Shown: in pieces, positions 48,971 through 60,456 of the stretch
Position numbering within the stretch: position 1 is the first letter of the stretch
Layout of the letters: every line of letters starts with the position of its first letter
Origin: Paragonimus westermani
Taxonomy: Eukaryota > Platyhelminthes > Trematoda > Plagiorchiida > Troglotrematidae
DNA length: 64,000 nt
NCBI GenBank assembly: GCA_008508345.1
Contig: QNGE01000895.1
Location: forward strand, 147,704 to 211,703
Reading direction: 5' to 3'
The notes under the pieces: model-generated
Database searches by the model: none
What the model was told of the DNA's origin: nothing
The model's input: the letters and a program-made list of their open reading frames with translations, nothing else
Made by a program: the position numbers and the translations under genes

Positions 48971-49130
48971 ACCCAACTGTGAAAAGTCAGTCCTTCCGCT
49001 GGATTTGAACCAGCTACAAAAACAGCATGCTCAAATGTGGCAAGCGCTCTACCAGCTGAGCTACGGATCTATACCAGAAGCTTGGAAGTTTCACATTTGG
49101 ACTTTGTTACTCACCCGTTCCAGTGCCTCC
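48971..49130 (-). mobile_element. tRNA-derived SINE, copy 2
   Basis: Minus orientation. The complement of 49052-49063 is TAGCTCAGCTGG, a perfect A box, and the complement of 49001-49011 is GGTTCAAATCC, a perfect B box, 40 bases apart. The tRNA-like head runs GTAGCTCAGCTGGTAGAGCG, but the anticodon arm does not pair well, so it is a SINE and not a tRNA gene. It is homologous over about 150 bases to 30618-30775. This copy keeps the promoter boxes better than copy 1. Confidence 0.8.
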
Positions 49131-49750
49131 TAAGGAAATCAATTTTATTCTACAAAAACTCACGCTATCATGACTAATTTGTTTACTGTTAACTGGAGGT
49201 TGATTTGGTAGCCCATATTAAGGCGTTGATTTATTGAATATCTTGGTTGGACTGGTTCAAATTCCAACTACGATGTCTATATCATAGGCGGAAAGGGGCC
49301 GCCTTGTCAGAAGTATGTGTCGAAGGCTAGCAAGACGCAATGCGACTTAGATCGTGATAAAAACGGCCCTGTTCACCTGATCACACCCACCGAATGGCTG
49401 GTTAGGTTGAGTTCAGCTGTACAGGTAATGATAAGTTGAATATCAATATTACCAAGTTGGTGAGTATCACTCATTATTTTCACATGGTGCACACCATCAA
49501 AATCCCACCAAACCAACAATTTTTCTGCTTCCTTCCATAAAAATGGATCTTCAAAGTGCATGTGCAATTCGAAAGTCATTTGGATCGAAGGCGTGGCGTT
49601 TATCAGTAACATTCCAAGGCACTCTTGAAACATTTCTCTTTTTGTGTGCAAGAATACCTCATCGGTTCAATTTTCTGAAGATTTCCTTGAGGTGTTTTGA
49701 GTTCTGTCAATCGAATGAGCAATTACTGAACATTATATTTACATTGCAAG
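49131..49750. other. Ambiguous: open frames on both strands
   Basis: The minus strand (49373-49651, 92 codons) and the plus strand (49543-49809, 88 codons) are both open and protein-like. The minus reading has a patch MTFELHMHFEDPFLWKEAEK with no known motif. I cannot decide between them. Confidence 0.25.
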
Positions 49751-49980
49751 CGGGATGGAATTCCTTAGAGTTAGTTTCTCGTTTGTACCAGAGGTACTGG
49801 CAAATTTAGGGGACATTTGGTTGCGTTCGGGGCATCACTTGTCTGGAGAGAAACAGGCTGCAGAAAGACCTGTGGAACTTACTGTTGATGAAATTAAAAT
49901 GTCTTTGTGTATATTAGCGTCCACAATGGCAGTTCAGGAGAAAAGCTGCATCCATACGTGTGTCTCAACTCAGATTCTAA
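49751..49980 (+). CDS. Candidate internal exon, unknown function
   Basis: After ATTGCAAG, or alternatively after TTTGTACCAG at 49782-49791, the frame reads EVLANLGDIWLRSGHHLSGE, then ERPVELTVDEIKMSL, up to a possible donor GTACTC at 49981 (stop at 49992-49994 if unspliced). The helical, charged composition is protein-like. No family was recognised. It is the second member of the 43-61 kb plus-strand series. The uncertain acceptor and weak donor limit confidence. Confidence 0.28.
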
Positions 49981-49994
49981 GTACTCGTAAATGA

Positions 49995-52900
49995 GTACCA
50001 GGCTAAATTGAAGTCTGGATATTGGCGTAATCGTTAAGTGTCATTTAAGGTAAAATAAGCCCAACCGTGAATTATTTTTGAAGCGTCAACACCAAAAGTT
50101 CAACAGCTAAGCAACGTGTAATAAAAACTGGGAGTATTTGCTGGTCAAAATTTGGGTACGGTGATCTAAGCACGGAAAGTGTACGTTTGCTATTGGTGAC
50201 ACAATGGAGGTTCACTTTCGCTGGCCACAGCAGGAATGCAGTTGAAGGAGGACGTAAAGTGAATGATGTCATCGGGTTGACAGAGTGAACCAAAAGCTCT
50301 CTGCATGAGGCAGATTTTGATGGCGATCAGAGCAGTTGCTGCTGAAGTTTACTGTCTGGATGCTTCTGGTTGACTGGATGAAACTTTGTAAAGGAACAAA
50401 ATTGTTTTGACTCACTTGCCTCCTGTTTACTCATGAACAATTTCGCGGTATCCGACCTGGTTCTGGTCGAACAATGATTTTTGTCCGTTTACACACGCGG
50501 CAAACCGGTACAGTCTTGTTTACGACAGACACGAGTGAAATAGTTCACACTAGTTTAATGGCTGTCATGTCCAGTTATGCGCGTGGGTCTGGGAAAGAAC
50601 CGATTCGCCAACAGTGCCGCAAGATGAGGCTGCTTAGGTGGTCGACGAATACATCCCTTTTTCCTGTTCGCCGTCCATCTACTTTGAATGGAAGTAAAAT
50701 GGACACCTTTGGTTTAGTACTAGGAAATATGTCATCAAGTAACATGGCAAAACGCTTTCATGCAACAAGCGTGTGTATGTGAACGCTTCCCCGTGTGGTT
50801 TCGATAAATAAACGGACTACGACCTCTAGTATGTTATCCAATTGTGCAACAAGCTTTGGTTTATATAGTGGGGGGTCAAAATTGTGAATGCCAACAGGTT
50901 GTCTCGTTCACGTTTTTTTACATTAGAAGGCTAATAGTATATTTTCACCTAAGGAGTAGTAAAACAAATCATCTGGTTTTAGTTCAGCGATGAAATACCA
51001 CCATGACACGTGTAGCGTTTAAGTGAACCACGTAAATGTTGTCAGCACATATCTAGCGAAAACAAAGTACTTGGGTGGCTGCATAGGAATGTTAATATTT
51101 GCGTTTTCGTTAAAATTTCTCGTTAGCTTCTTGCCCACAGGCCAAATCAACATGTCACACATCATTTTGAGTGAGTTAGAATGATAGTTACACGGTACAA
51201 CAATAGAGAATTTCTCGACAGAGAGCTTCTGAAATTGCCAGTGAGTATCAAATGAGCCCATGCGATATGTTATAACCTTATCACCGTTGTGAGCCGATTC
51301 ATCAGTATATCCGGACCTACATGGGCAAATTGTCTCAGACTGCTCGAGCAAACAAATTGCAGCGATTTACTGGGGGGATTGCTTATAACAATGAAGAGTA
51401 TAACCTGTTCAGGAACCTTCGGAAGACCATACAAGTATGGTAGGATTGCTTGGTCTTATAGTGTCAACCACGGCCTCTGGTTTAGTGGTTTCTTCCCTGA
51501 TTTGCCACGGATATTAGTCGCTTTAGTTTCAATCAGTAGAAATATATCGACTTCGTTATCCCTTCCGGACTTGGATATAACTGGAAAAAGCCGCCTTATA
51601 ACATTCACTTTAATTTGACTTCCCAAACCCATGCATCACAGGCCCTTTATCAGACCTCGTAAGTAGGATACACTTATGTCCTCAGTGTTTGAATGGCAGG
51701 GTGAAATATCCATTTTACTGATCATGGTAACTATAGTAGACCCTCGCCAAGTCAAAACGAATTCCCAAACTAAACATTACAGTTTGGCCGTTCGTAAAGC
51801 GGACCTGGATGATCGAATTCGGATCGCAGATATAACCCCTCCATAACAGTAAAATTTAGTTGAATATTCGAGATTGTGCTTAGGCACATGTGATGGTTAT
51901 CAAGTGGCTTGTGATGCACTCGAGGTGCACTGGTACACTGGCGTTTTTTCTATACCATTGTGTGGTAATTTAATCACCGTAATAATGAAACAGAAAATGT
52001 TTGCCTTCTTTCTAACAAGTCACAAATTATCACCTCGTGTTGTAATGTCATATGAATTCTACTGACTTCAGTTTTGTGTTTCATGTTGAGTGAATGAGCA
52101 CGATGCGCCTTAGTAATGATTGGTAAATCTGGAATTTACATTTCTTGCAGAAATATGCTTGACGGTCTAATTTCAAGCACACCTGAACAAAGCGGTGCTC
52201 GATTACACCAAAACTTAGTTTGCAACAGATTGGAGGAGTGCACATCGTTAGACGTGCGCTTTTTTACACGCTAAACAGTCGTGTTAATTTGCTGTGCATT
52301 CACTAACATGTGAGTAGAATAAATAGAATAAAATAATAAATAAATTGAAGATCACCAAAGTTTTGTTACAGCTTTCGCATTCTTATGTAGTTTCGGTCGT
52401 CTGCTTTCAAAACGGAGCAATATACTCGGGTTTAGCTGTTATTAGAGTGAATGATCTTGTCACGGCAGGGAATAAAACTCTGGCCACCGCCGACCACTGT
52501 GTTGACCACTGTCATCAACGACGCATTACACACGACTGATTTATCATGGGCGAACGTTCAGCCAAATTCGCTAGAAATCTAATGCCGGCCGTGACAAGAA
52601 TATGCAATACTGACGAGCTATAACACGGTGAAACTTGAGTCTGGTGCTTTTTTTCGATAGTGTCCAAATGTTTATGGGAATCCGACAGGTGCGATCAGTT
52701 GTGGGTTATGTTCAAGCTACATGAAAATACATCTACTAATATTTACCCGCCGTGGTATTTTAGTATTTCATGCGGAGCAAGCTGTGTAAAATTCCACTGC
52801 GACCTTATGTTCAGTAATTCACCAAACATGTGTAAGGTCGGCTGTTCAACTGGTGGAACCTATCAAAAGGCATAAACTGTTTCACGAATGACTCCAAAAG

Positions 52901-53221
52901 TACAAATTACACACGCCACAACCCGAGTGCATGGAAGGTTAGCTCTCGTTATTGTTACGTTCGCCTGACAGAAAATGAGCGAATACAACTGGGTTTCACT
53001 GAATAGACGATAGTTCATTTTAAAGTCAAGGTCTGGGTACACAGACGGTCAGGTGAACTCTTACATTGATTCAGCGAGGTACAGAATTTGTCAGCTTGTC
53101 GCCAAAACGCGTCTGCAGAAATAGCAGTCTTCTTGGGGAAAACGCAACCAAAAACTCCTCTCGGTCAAAGCTTCAACTCATCCCGTTTAAAACGCCACGG
53201 AAGCTATATCTATCAATATAG
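49995..53221. other. No confident gene; conflicting open frames
   Basis: Open frames of 100-110 codons occur at 50474-50782 (plus), 51019-51351 (minus) and 51289-51618 (plus). The last includes WSYSVNHGLWFSG followed by PRILVALV, which faintly recalls an integrin FG-GAP blade (GYSVxxGxF, PR, VAG), but calcium-site aspartates are absent. The minus frame near 51.2 kb follows an AG and has CPCRSGY. I cannot pick one. Confidence 0.25.
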
Positions 53222-53541
53222 GAAACTGGCGCGAAAAGCACCGACAGCCTTATTCAGATTGCGAATTCATCCTGGAAGTCGCCAATATGGTACTGCATTT
53301 CTTTGTCGTAAACCTTTCCGTCTACACTCGCTCGAATAGGCGCCTCAAACCTTATTACATTCTTGCTTCAAATCTTGTCGTCAGCATAGTCGGAATGAAA
53401 TCTGGGACACTTTTGGGAAGTGATTTTTCGTGTACTCAGCCACCGGCTGCATTAATTACCCGTGACAAACATATTATGAAGTGTGACGTAGCGAACACTA
53501 GTTGGTTTTTGCTCTCCATTGGCTGCTTGATAATTGCATAA
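53222..53541 (+). CDS. Candidate terminal exon with hydrophobic C-terminus
   Basis: From an AG at 53220-53221 the frame is open for about 106 codons to TAA at 53539-53541. It begins NWREKHRQPYSDCEF, continues HFFVVNLSVYTRSNRRLKP, has two further cysteines (SCTQPPAAL, IMKCDVANTS) and ends WFLLSIGCLIIA. A short apolar C-terminus after a serine/asparagine patch resembles a GPI-attachment signal or the end of a membrane helix. A competing frame (53088-53339) overlaps the first half. No family was recognised. Confidence 0.28.
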
Positions 53542-54569
53542 AGCGACTTTCTAAGCTAGCCATTACTGCCAATATAGTGGTCATAAATGTTATTGCACAT
53601 GATCTGTTGCTCACAAAGGTTGTCTTCATTGTATTCTACATGAACAAAAGATCGTAATGCGGAAAACAGCTGAGGTGTGACACACATATGCACTGTGGTC
53701 TAGTTTACCATTTTAAAGATGTCAGCGTTGAGAAAATAAACGGTCGTTTTCATAAATACAGAGGTGAACACCGACGACATATGACGATCATTTCAACTTG
53801 CCGTAACAACCGCTGCTTAACGCTTGTGTTTATAAATATGAATGCCTGTGTGTGAACCATTTGAGAGTGACCTTTCAAAAGATGATCGTTAATGCAGGTG
53901 GTCTTTTTGGTGGTTGTTGTTTGTAAACTTGTGTTTCGGATCGCACCTTACCGCCTGTTCCCTCACGCATGGTGGGGTACATTCCAATGTCCATCAACCC
54001 GTCATTCCAAGATGGCCAAACCAGTAGCCACAGTTAGCGGAAGGTAATGTAGAATCTAGAATCCAGCTGGAGGCGCAGAATGATGTAACACCTGCGAAAT
54101 TATAGCCTGCAATATAACGGATATTATTCGGCGTCTTGGCAACGTACTGATAAAACTTTCCTGGTACGGTGATTTTAAAAGAGCTTTTAATTTTTGAACT
54201 ACCCAAATTGACTATTCGGAAGGTTTTTCTCGGTAAAATTCAGAAGTTATGGATTGTGAACATCTGCTGTGCCAGAGAATCTCTCACTTAACTGCAGTCC
54301 AGTCTGGATGGTTTTTTAAATGGGATTTTTTCTGACCGTACTGAATAGTGTTTTGCCGAGCCCTGTTTTCTAATGCTTCCGCAGGAAGCTGTTAAATTGC
54401 AATTGCTGGTCATTTCAGGTGCACTCGCGATAAATGGAGGTTCGCGCCATAACATCAATTTTTATCAAAGATGATACTTAGAAAAAGTAAGCTGGGTCAT
54501 CACATTAACTTTCGGCGTAAAATTTACTCATTAGCCTAAGCAAGTCATCAAAAGGTACCTTACTGCCAG
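53542..54569. other. No recognisable gene
   Basis: A minus-strand open frame at 53994-54206 has no splice context. Nothing else was seen. Confidence 0.35.
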
Positions 54570-54724
54570 TCATGCTTGAAGCGTCATCTATCTATCGGAA
54601 AAATGAACCCGTTTTTGAGGTTGCTTCTCGTGCTCAATTCTCTGCGCAGGCCTTAAAAGTGTCATGTTCCGATGGGCATCCCTTCAATACGACATTAATA
54701 TATCCACAACATCTAGTTATAGGC
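54570..54724 (+). CDS. Candidate internal exon, extracellular-like
   Basis: Between acceptor CCTTACTGCCAG and a good donor GTACGT lies a 155-base segment ending in phase 0. It reads NEPVFEVASRAQFSAQALKV, then SCSDGHPFNTTL and PQHLVIG. A cysteine in a strand followed by GHPFNTT (with a sequon) could be a beta-sandwich loop. Integrin calf-1 has a VxCxLGNPF pattern at a comparable place, but the match is partial. Both splice sites are credible, which is the main support. Confidence 0.35.
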
Positions 54725-57544
54725 GTACGTTTGCTTTCTAGGTGTACAAACGAGAGAATCTTCCGAGTTAATGTTCATGCACTTTAAGTGCCATCCATAG
54801 ATATATACTTTCGAAAGTCCGGTTGATTTCCGGTATTCTCCATATCGCCCAACCTAATATATCCACTGGGTACACAAGTCTTCGACAGCATTCCGAACAT
54901 TTAACTAATACGACAGCTCTAACCGTAGTGGTTTTCTGTCTGATTTTGCGTATGCTCCATGTGCACGCGCAAATTTGGGTGCCCAGCTCGGAGTAAAAGA
55001 ATGTAGCGCATAGAACAGACGTGGATGATTGGAACTACAATATGAAATGGACACGGTTCTCTGAATACGCCAAATTATCGCTTAACCAACAAGTTCAGAT
55101 TTGCTCGCGCGTAAACCCTGGATATGGCGCTTTGGAAATCAGCGTTTTTGTCAATTTGGACTATAGTTGACACCCAGGAACAGCAGTGATTTATGATTTG
55201 TAAAACCTATTCTATTTGCGGATAAACACGGACCTAGTATACACTGTGCTGTCTAAGTTAAATATTATTCCTTTCGTACTCTCTAGTAAACATAACCAAA
55301 AAAATGTGCTATGAACTGTAATTTCCTCACAAACAGCACTACGAAGGTACGTAATTGTTTGGAGCCATTCAGACATAACCACTGTTAACTGCACACCTGA
55401 GGTGAATGATTCCCGTCATAGTCAACCTTTTTCTAGCAGGCTGCTGAACACAACGTTGACTGTTTTGTTTTGATACTAATTATCACCCAATTACGATGAT
55501 AAAGTTTCACACCATTCAGCTGGTGCAAGTATTTTACCAAGTTTGCTCAGAGACTAATCATGCACATTGAATTCTTGATCGGACCTAATTTGTGGTGGCT
55601 ATTAGGCCAATTGTCGGCATTGTTGACGAGGACGATTTTATCCTCTCCTATTGCGCTCTTATATATGTGGCCTATAATATAACACTGTGCGAAGGTAGTG
55701 TGAAATAAATGCACTTTTATGGATTTAGAAGAGACTCAACTGTGGAAAGTCCGCACTCCGTCCAGATTCCTACAGAGAGCGGAAGCACTATGCCCAGACA
55801 TGCGCGCTCTGTGCAAGCTAAGCCACTATTGCATGCCAAAAACGCAACACGTTTACAACTGACGCAGTAACCCACCGGACACATTGAGCAATATGAAACC
55901 TACTGCATGATCCAAGAGAATTCAAAACTACTCAATAATATTACGTTCTAAATACTGCTTTGTGCATTAATATGACGATCACAAATGGTTTTCAAAGGCT
56001 CCTTATTTCGAACTAAATAAGAAAAACGTCTGTTAAATAAACACTGCGAGTGAATGTCGAGAGAGATTTTCATGTAATTGCTTTGGTGCACAATAAATTA
56101 AACATTTCAGGAAAAATAACTGGTGCTTGATCGAAGTGAGATTTATGTTGCTGGTCTCCAGAAATTCGGCGGTATGCAAATAAAAGAACATCGAACCTGT
56201 TCACGAATCGTACAGTCCGTTGCGTTTGCTGAAATCGGGCGGTGAACACTTACACTCAAGTGATTGTCGACTTCCCTTGAAAAATTAATTTGTGCGTAGT
56301 GAGCAAATTTGCCGTGTAGCTGCTTTGGACCGAAAAGCCAAACAGTTCGTCAGAAACCATATTCCCTAGCCTTAAATATTGGTCTTTTTTAACGTCATCC
56401 AATAGCTACCTGCTGATCCATCTATCTTCGAGTGTGCGACTAACAATGACACCGACATAAGAAGACGTCTGCCATTCCTTAACAAAACTCCTACAAAATT
56501 CAACGGCACTCTACGTTTTCTTGTTCGCAGTAACTATTCTCTAACTGACACAAATCTTACGCATGCCCTCCTCGAGAGATCTGCCTTAGACTTGCAAAAC
56601 AGGAACCAAAATGTTGCTAGTTATATAGTATTATATTAGACTAAGATATACTGACTTATTAGTAAATGTGAGTACCACATTAACAACGTTATAATGACTT
56701 TCCACTTTGCTTATTTGCTGAACTCAATGCAGTTGAGTTGGGTCAAACTCATTGATGCCCTTATGATTTGTAATCTTGCTTTGGTTTTCACAACTATCAA
56801 CAAAATTGTAATTCACCCTGATCAGATCACATTTGTACATCACATGCCTAATGATTTTGAGATTGCCACAATTCCATCACTAATAATGTTATCCTACGAA
56901 AACAATGAACAATGAAATCAGCATAAATTACGCGTCAACTCATGTGGGAGGTCGTTCATTGGTGAGCTTCTCACAGTTGATAGGTTAGGATAACTCCATC
57001 TGGGCACGATTTTGTGTCTGAATTTTGCATGTACGTGTCTGAGTCAATGAAGCCAGGTTTTCTAATACTGGCCACTTCCATCCGATACAGCTAAACGTGG
57101 AATAACTTCGGTCGCAGAATCTGATCGCAGATATGAGAACAAACATGGAAAATCACTATGCGTACGTAAAAAAGACGTTATACAAATGGAATTATGGGAA
57201 AAGCATTTGGAGAAAATGTGATCTCCACCAAACAAAAACAGCTAAAAAAATATTCCAGCCTTCGTTTTCCGAGTGAACTGTCAACCGGTGGGTGGTCTGA
57301 CAATGTGCAGATCTGGAAGTAAATGTTCAACCAGTAAATTAACGATTAACGCAAAATGACTTGCAACAGGACCTATATGTATTGACACGACCGGTCGAAT
57401 TTAATGCGAATTTTTACTGACGTTTTAGTAGATTGTTTTTAGTTTACAAAACTCTTCGGGCTAGATTCTGTTTCGAAAAATCACATCGTCAGGTACGGCT
57501 CTCGCAATTTCCATTTCTTGTTATCCCGCACTGAAACCCTACAG
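54725..57544. other. No recognisable gene
   Basis: A plus-strand open frame at 56694-56915 and a minus one at 55212-55394 lack splice context and motifs. Nothing else was seen. Confidence 0.35.
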
Positions 57545-57714
57545 GCGAACGACTGGTTTGATTCAAACTTACGAGAACAAACCAGTGTTCCACTGAGGAT
57601 TGGTAGGCAGTTTTCTCCGATGAGTTTCGGCAGTTTAAAAAGGGCGAACTTAGCTAACGTCGCTTTTTTAAACTACTTCGTTTGGAGCCAGTTACATTCA
57701 AGTTCGGAAGAAAA
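57545..57714 (+). CDS. Candidate internal exon, unknown function
   Basis: The frame opens after GAAACCCTACAG in phase 0 and can end in phase 2 before GTACGT. It encodes ANDWFDSNLREQTSVPLRIG, then SFGSLKRANLANVAFLNYFV. If the donor is ignored it continues to a stop at 57799. The composition is protein-like, without recognised motifs. It is part of the 43-61 kb plus-strand series. Confidence 0.28.
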
Positions 57715-58647
57715 GTACGTGTTGATGCAGACCAAACGTCACCTGATTATTAGAAAATACAAAAGTTTGTTGCCTACTATCGTTAGCGCTCCTAGTTAAC
57801 TAAATGGGACAGTGTCCAGCTTATAAACTCAGCGGCCAAAGTAGAATTGGCAGTAAGCCATGGTTGTCTATCTGTACTTCACTTTTTCAATTCCCTATGA
57901 CTCCGTCGGAAATTTTACAGGCAGGGGAAATAGGTTTGCAGCATACAATTTATAATGAACGTATGTAGGGTTTACCTTCTGCCAGAGCTTTAGGCTATTA
58001 TGGTACTCTGCATCCTATTGGAACTCGTCCAGTGGGAGAACAATGAGATATGCACAGCTAACCGAACATGCATTATGCTGGTTAGGGTCAGCTCAGTAAC
58101 TGTTACACCCAGCCACAGTCAACTACAATGGGTGAAAACATGGAGTTAGTTGAGGTCGTCGATGGAAGTGAATATACGCACTAGGGAAGGACCTAATGCT
58201 AAACGTGAATTTGTCAATGAATAACAACACACAGGAGTGAATAGGGACGAGTGAGCGAAGACTACCGATGAATGCAATTCTATATTTTTAACTTACGTAC
58301 TTTTGAAACAATTGCCCTCATGATCATCTTGAATAACGTTGAGGTGACAGGAAGTTTGCCGGATGATTTCGTTTTGTGTACTATTTTCAGTCGTCAGTAT
58401 ATGACACTAGAATTAGAAAGGACGAACTACTAACCAGCTCGGGTCAACTTCCGCAGGAATGATGCAATCGAAATCGTGAATAGAAAAAAACAAGGCTTCT
58501 GCAACTTAACAATGAATCGTTTTCGGCACAAAACGATGGATTACAGAAAGTGAACAACAAGGTTTTGACCAGCGCGAGATAGTTCACTCAGCTCGACGTT
58601 TGATCCCACGCAGAAGTGAAACTACTTCGACCATGTATCTTATCTAG
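57715..58647. other. No recognisable gene
   Basis: No open frame, repeat or RNA signal of note. Confidence 0.35.
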
Positions 58648-58782
58648 TCAAATACTCATGGATCGATGAGGTCGAAGTTCGTTGCATTGACAGAATATTA
58701 TTGGCGGACCATTTTGTTGATTGATACATCCACTTTGGTCGCTGCTGCTTGGACGCTTTCGCCACTCGTTTGTTCTTTCAAG
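58648..58782 (+). CDS. Candidate internal exon with strong donor
   Basis: A 45-codon segment lies between TATCTTATCTAG and a consensus donor (CAAG followed by GTATGT), phase 0 at both ends. It reads KFVALTEYYWRTILLIDTST, then LVAAAWTLSPLVCSFK. The donor is one of the best in the window. A second frame after the same acceptor is open for 24 codons only. No family was recognised. The alternation of short hydrophobic strands would suit a beta-propeller blade, but that is conjecture. Confidence 0.35.
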
Positions 58783-60399
58783 GTATGTGTAGCGAAAGCT
58801 AAAGATGCATTGGTAGATGCAGTAAGGGGTCGAAATAAATCAGTCGAGCTTTGTGATATGTGGTACGGCACGTTGCTGCTGCGCACACAGAGAGGTACGT
58901 AGTTGGCGCACGGCTCACTAACTACTGGTAAACGTGTCGTTTACTAAATGTCGATCCTTCACCTCTGAAAGAGCAGTCGTCGTATGTAGCCGTCTGTCCA
59001 CGAGGACCTCGGTGACCAAACAACCATTGTCAACAGGATTGTGACAAAATGGTGCACATTGCTCATTTGGTGGAGGGAAAAAACAAGTTACCCCCACTTG
59101 TCTCCTTCACGCACCCACGAAGATTGATTAGTTATGACTGATGGTTATATACCGACTCATTTGGCGATTGTCTCAAAAACTGATCAAAAGTAACAAAAAC
59201 CGTAATTTTATCGTTTCGGTTTTCCACACCCTGTGTACATGGCTGGGTCAGACAGGACTATGGTAAAAGGAAGATACACGTTACAGTGCACCGCAGTCCA
59301 CATGAGCTGCAAAATTAGGAGACTTCAGGCACCCCGCTTCTTAGCATTCTGAGAATCAACTGCTTGTGTCTACTCTATCCGAATTTTGAGAACGTAATAC
59401 AAAGGAACGCTGTGTGCTCAACAACAATGCGCAATGAATTCTTTCAAGCTAATGGTTTTTATGATCCAACTATTAATAAAAGTAAAAGATGACTTCAAAA
59501 TGCATGTGTGATGGGAAGCAGCTTATATTGTCTGTTATTTAATATGCAGGTGAGATACTTTAAATTTCAAACGGCAAAACAATTGACACTGATTCCGTTT
59601 TTCCGTGGACGGGCAATGCGCAGTCTGCAGCAGATCACATTTTCTTTGCATACAGTGCAATAAGTTCCATGCAAAAAAGCATCACATCAAAGTACGTAAA
59701 GCACTTTCTCCTTTCAAATAAAATCATGAAACATTCAGCTCAAGACTTGACCGGATAAACAAGATTATGAGGTAACTGTCTACGCGAGAGAGGGCTGGTT
59801 GCAACTGATCTATAGTCCACTTCAAGACTTCGTGTTACACGGCTCGGTGGGTTGCGCACAAGTTAACAGTCATTAGTCAAGAAACCGAAGTATATAAGCT
59901 CTACAAAAAGTTGGAGGCCGATTCATATTTGGGGAATATTTTAGATACACACAAAGGTCTACAGATACTGACATCAAGTGGAACAAGTTACGGAATTTTC
60001 CAAGACGCGGACCGCAGACCACGCTGCACAGACTTTGATGAAATTGTTCAGTGAGAAACGTATCACTTCCTTCGCTGGCAGGCATGCTGACCCAGCTGAA
60101 TCCTGGTCAGTGACAACTGGGTCTAGTCAGGTTGCACAATTGGTTAACTAGGTTTACTTTGTGCGTCAGTAACCGCAACAGTGTAATACAGACGTTCCAA
60201 AATACCTGCTTCACACATATTAACAGCTTGATTTTCAGTTTTCATCAGCTTTTGCAGTATGATCAAGGCTGGGAGTAGAACGGCAGTCCACTGGTACCAA
60301 CAACCGCTCATCTCAACAATGATAATGATTGTCCAAGCTCCACTTACTTCCAACTAGGTGGTTCATTGTGATCTGATATAAAATTGATAACCTTTGAAG
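58783..60399. other. No recognisable gene
   Basis: Minus-strand open frames at 59873-60085 and 60144-60353 lack motifs. The second has a hydrophobic middle. Nothing else can be supported. Confidence 0.3.
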
Positions 60400-60456
60400 A
60401 AAATGCATTAATTAGTTCGAATGCTAACGTGAGGATTATTGATGAGCGCATTGGAT
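60400..60456 (+). CDS. Candidate small exon with consensus donor
   Basis: After CCTTTGAAG the frame reads NALISSNANVRIIDERIG up to a consensus GTAAGT donor. It is short (57 bases) and its acceptor lacks a pyrimidine tract. It is listed because of the donor and the regular alternation of residues. It could be chance. Confidence 0.2.

Noticed and set aside
49001..49075. Functional tRNA gene on the minus strand
   Set aside because: A and B boxes are perfect, but the anticodon arm does not pair and the acceptor stem is not complementary. The similarity to 30.7 kb extends beyond the tRNA region, so it is a SINE.
50474..50782. 102-codon plus-strand ORF as a gene
   Set aside because: Other frames are equally protein-like in patches, there is no motif, and no convincing acceptor or donor.
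51289..51618. Integrin FG-GAP propeller blade
   Set aside because: The WSYSVNHG...PRILVAL pattern is suggestive, but the calcium-binding DxDxDG loop is absent and the splice sites are unclear.
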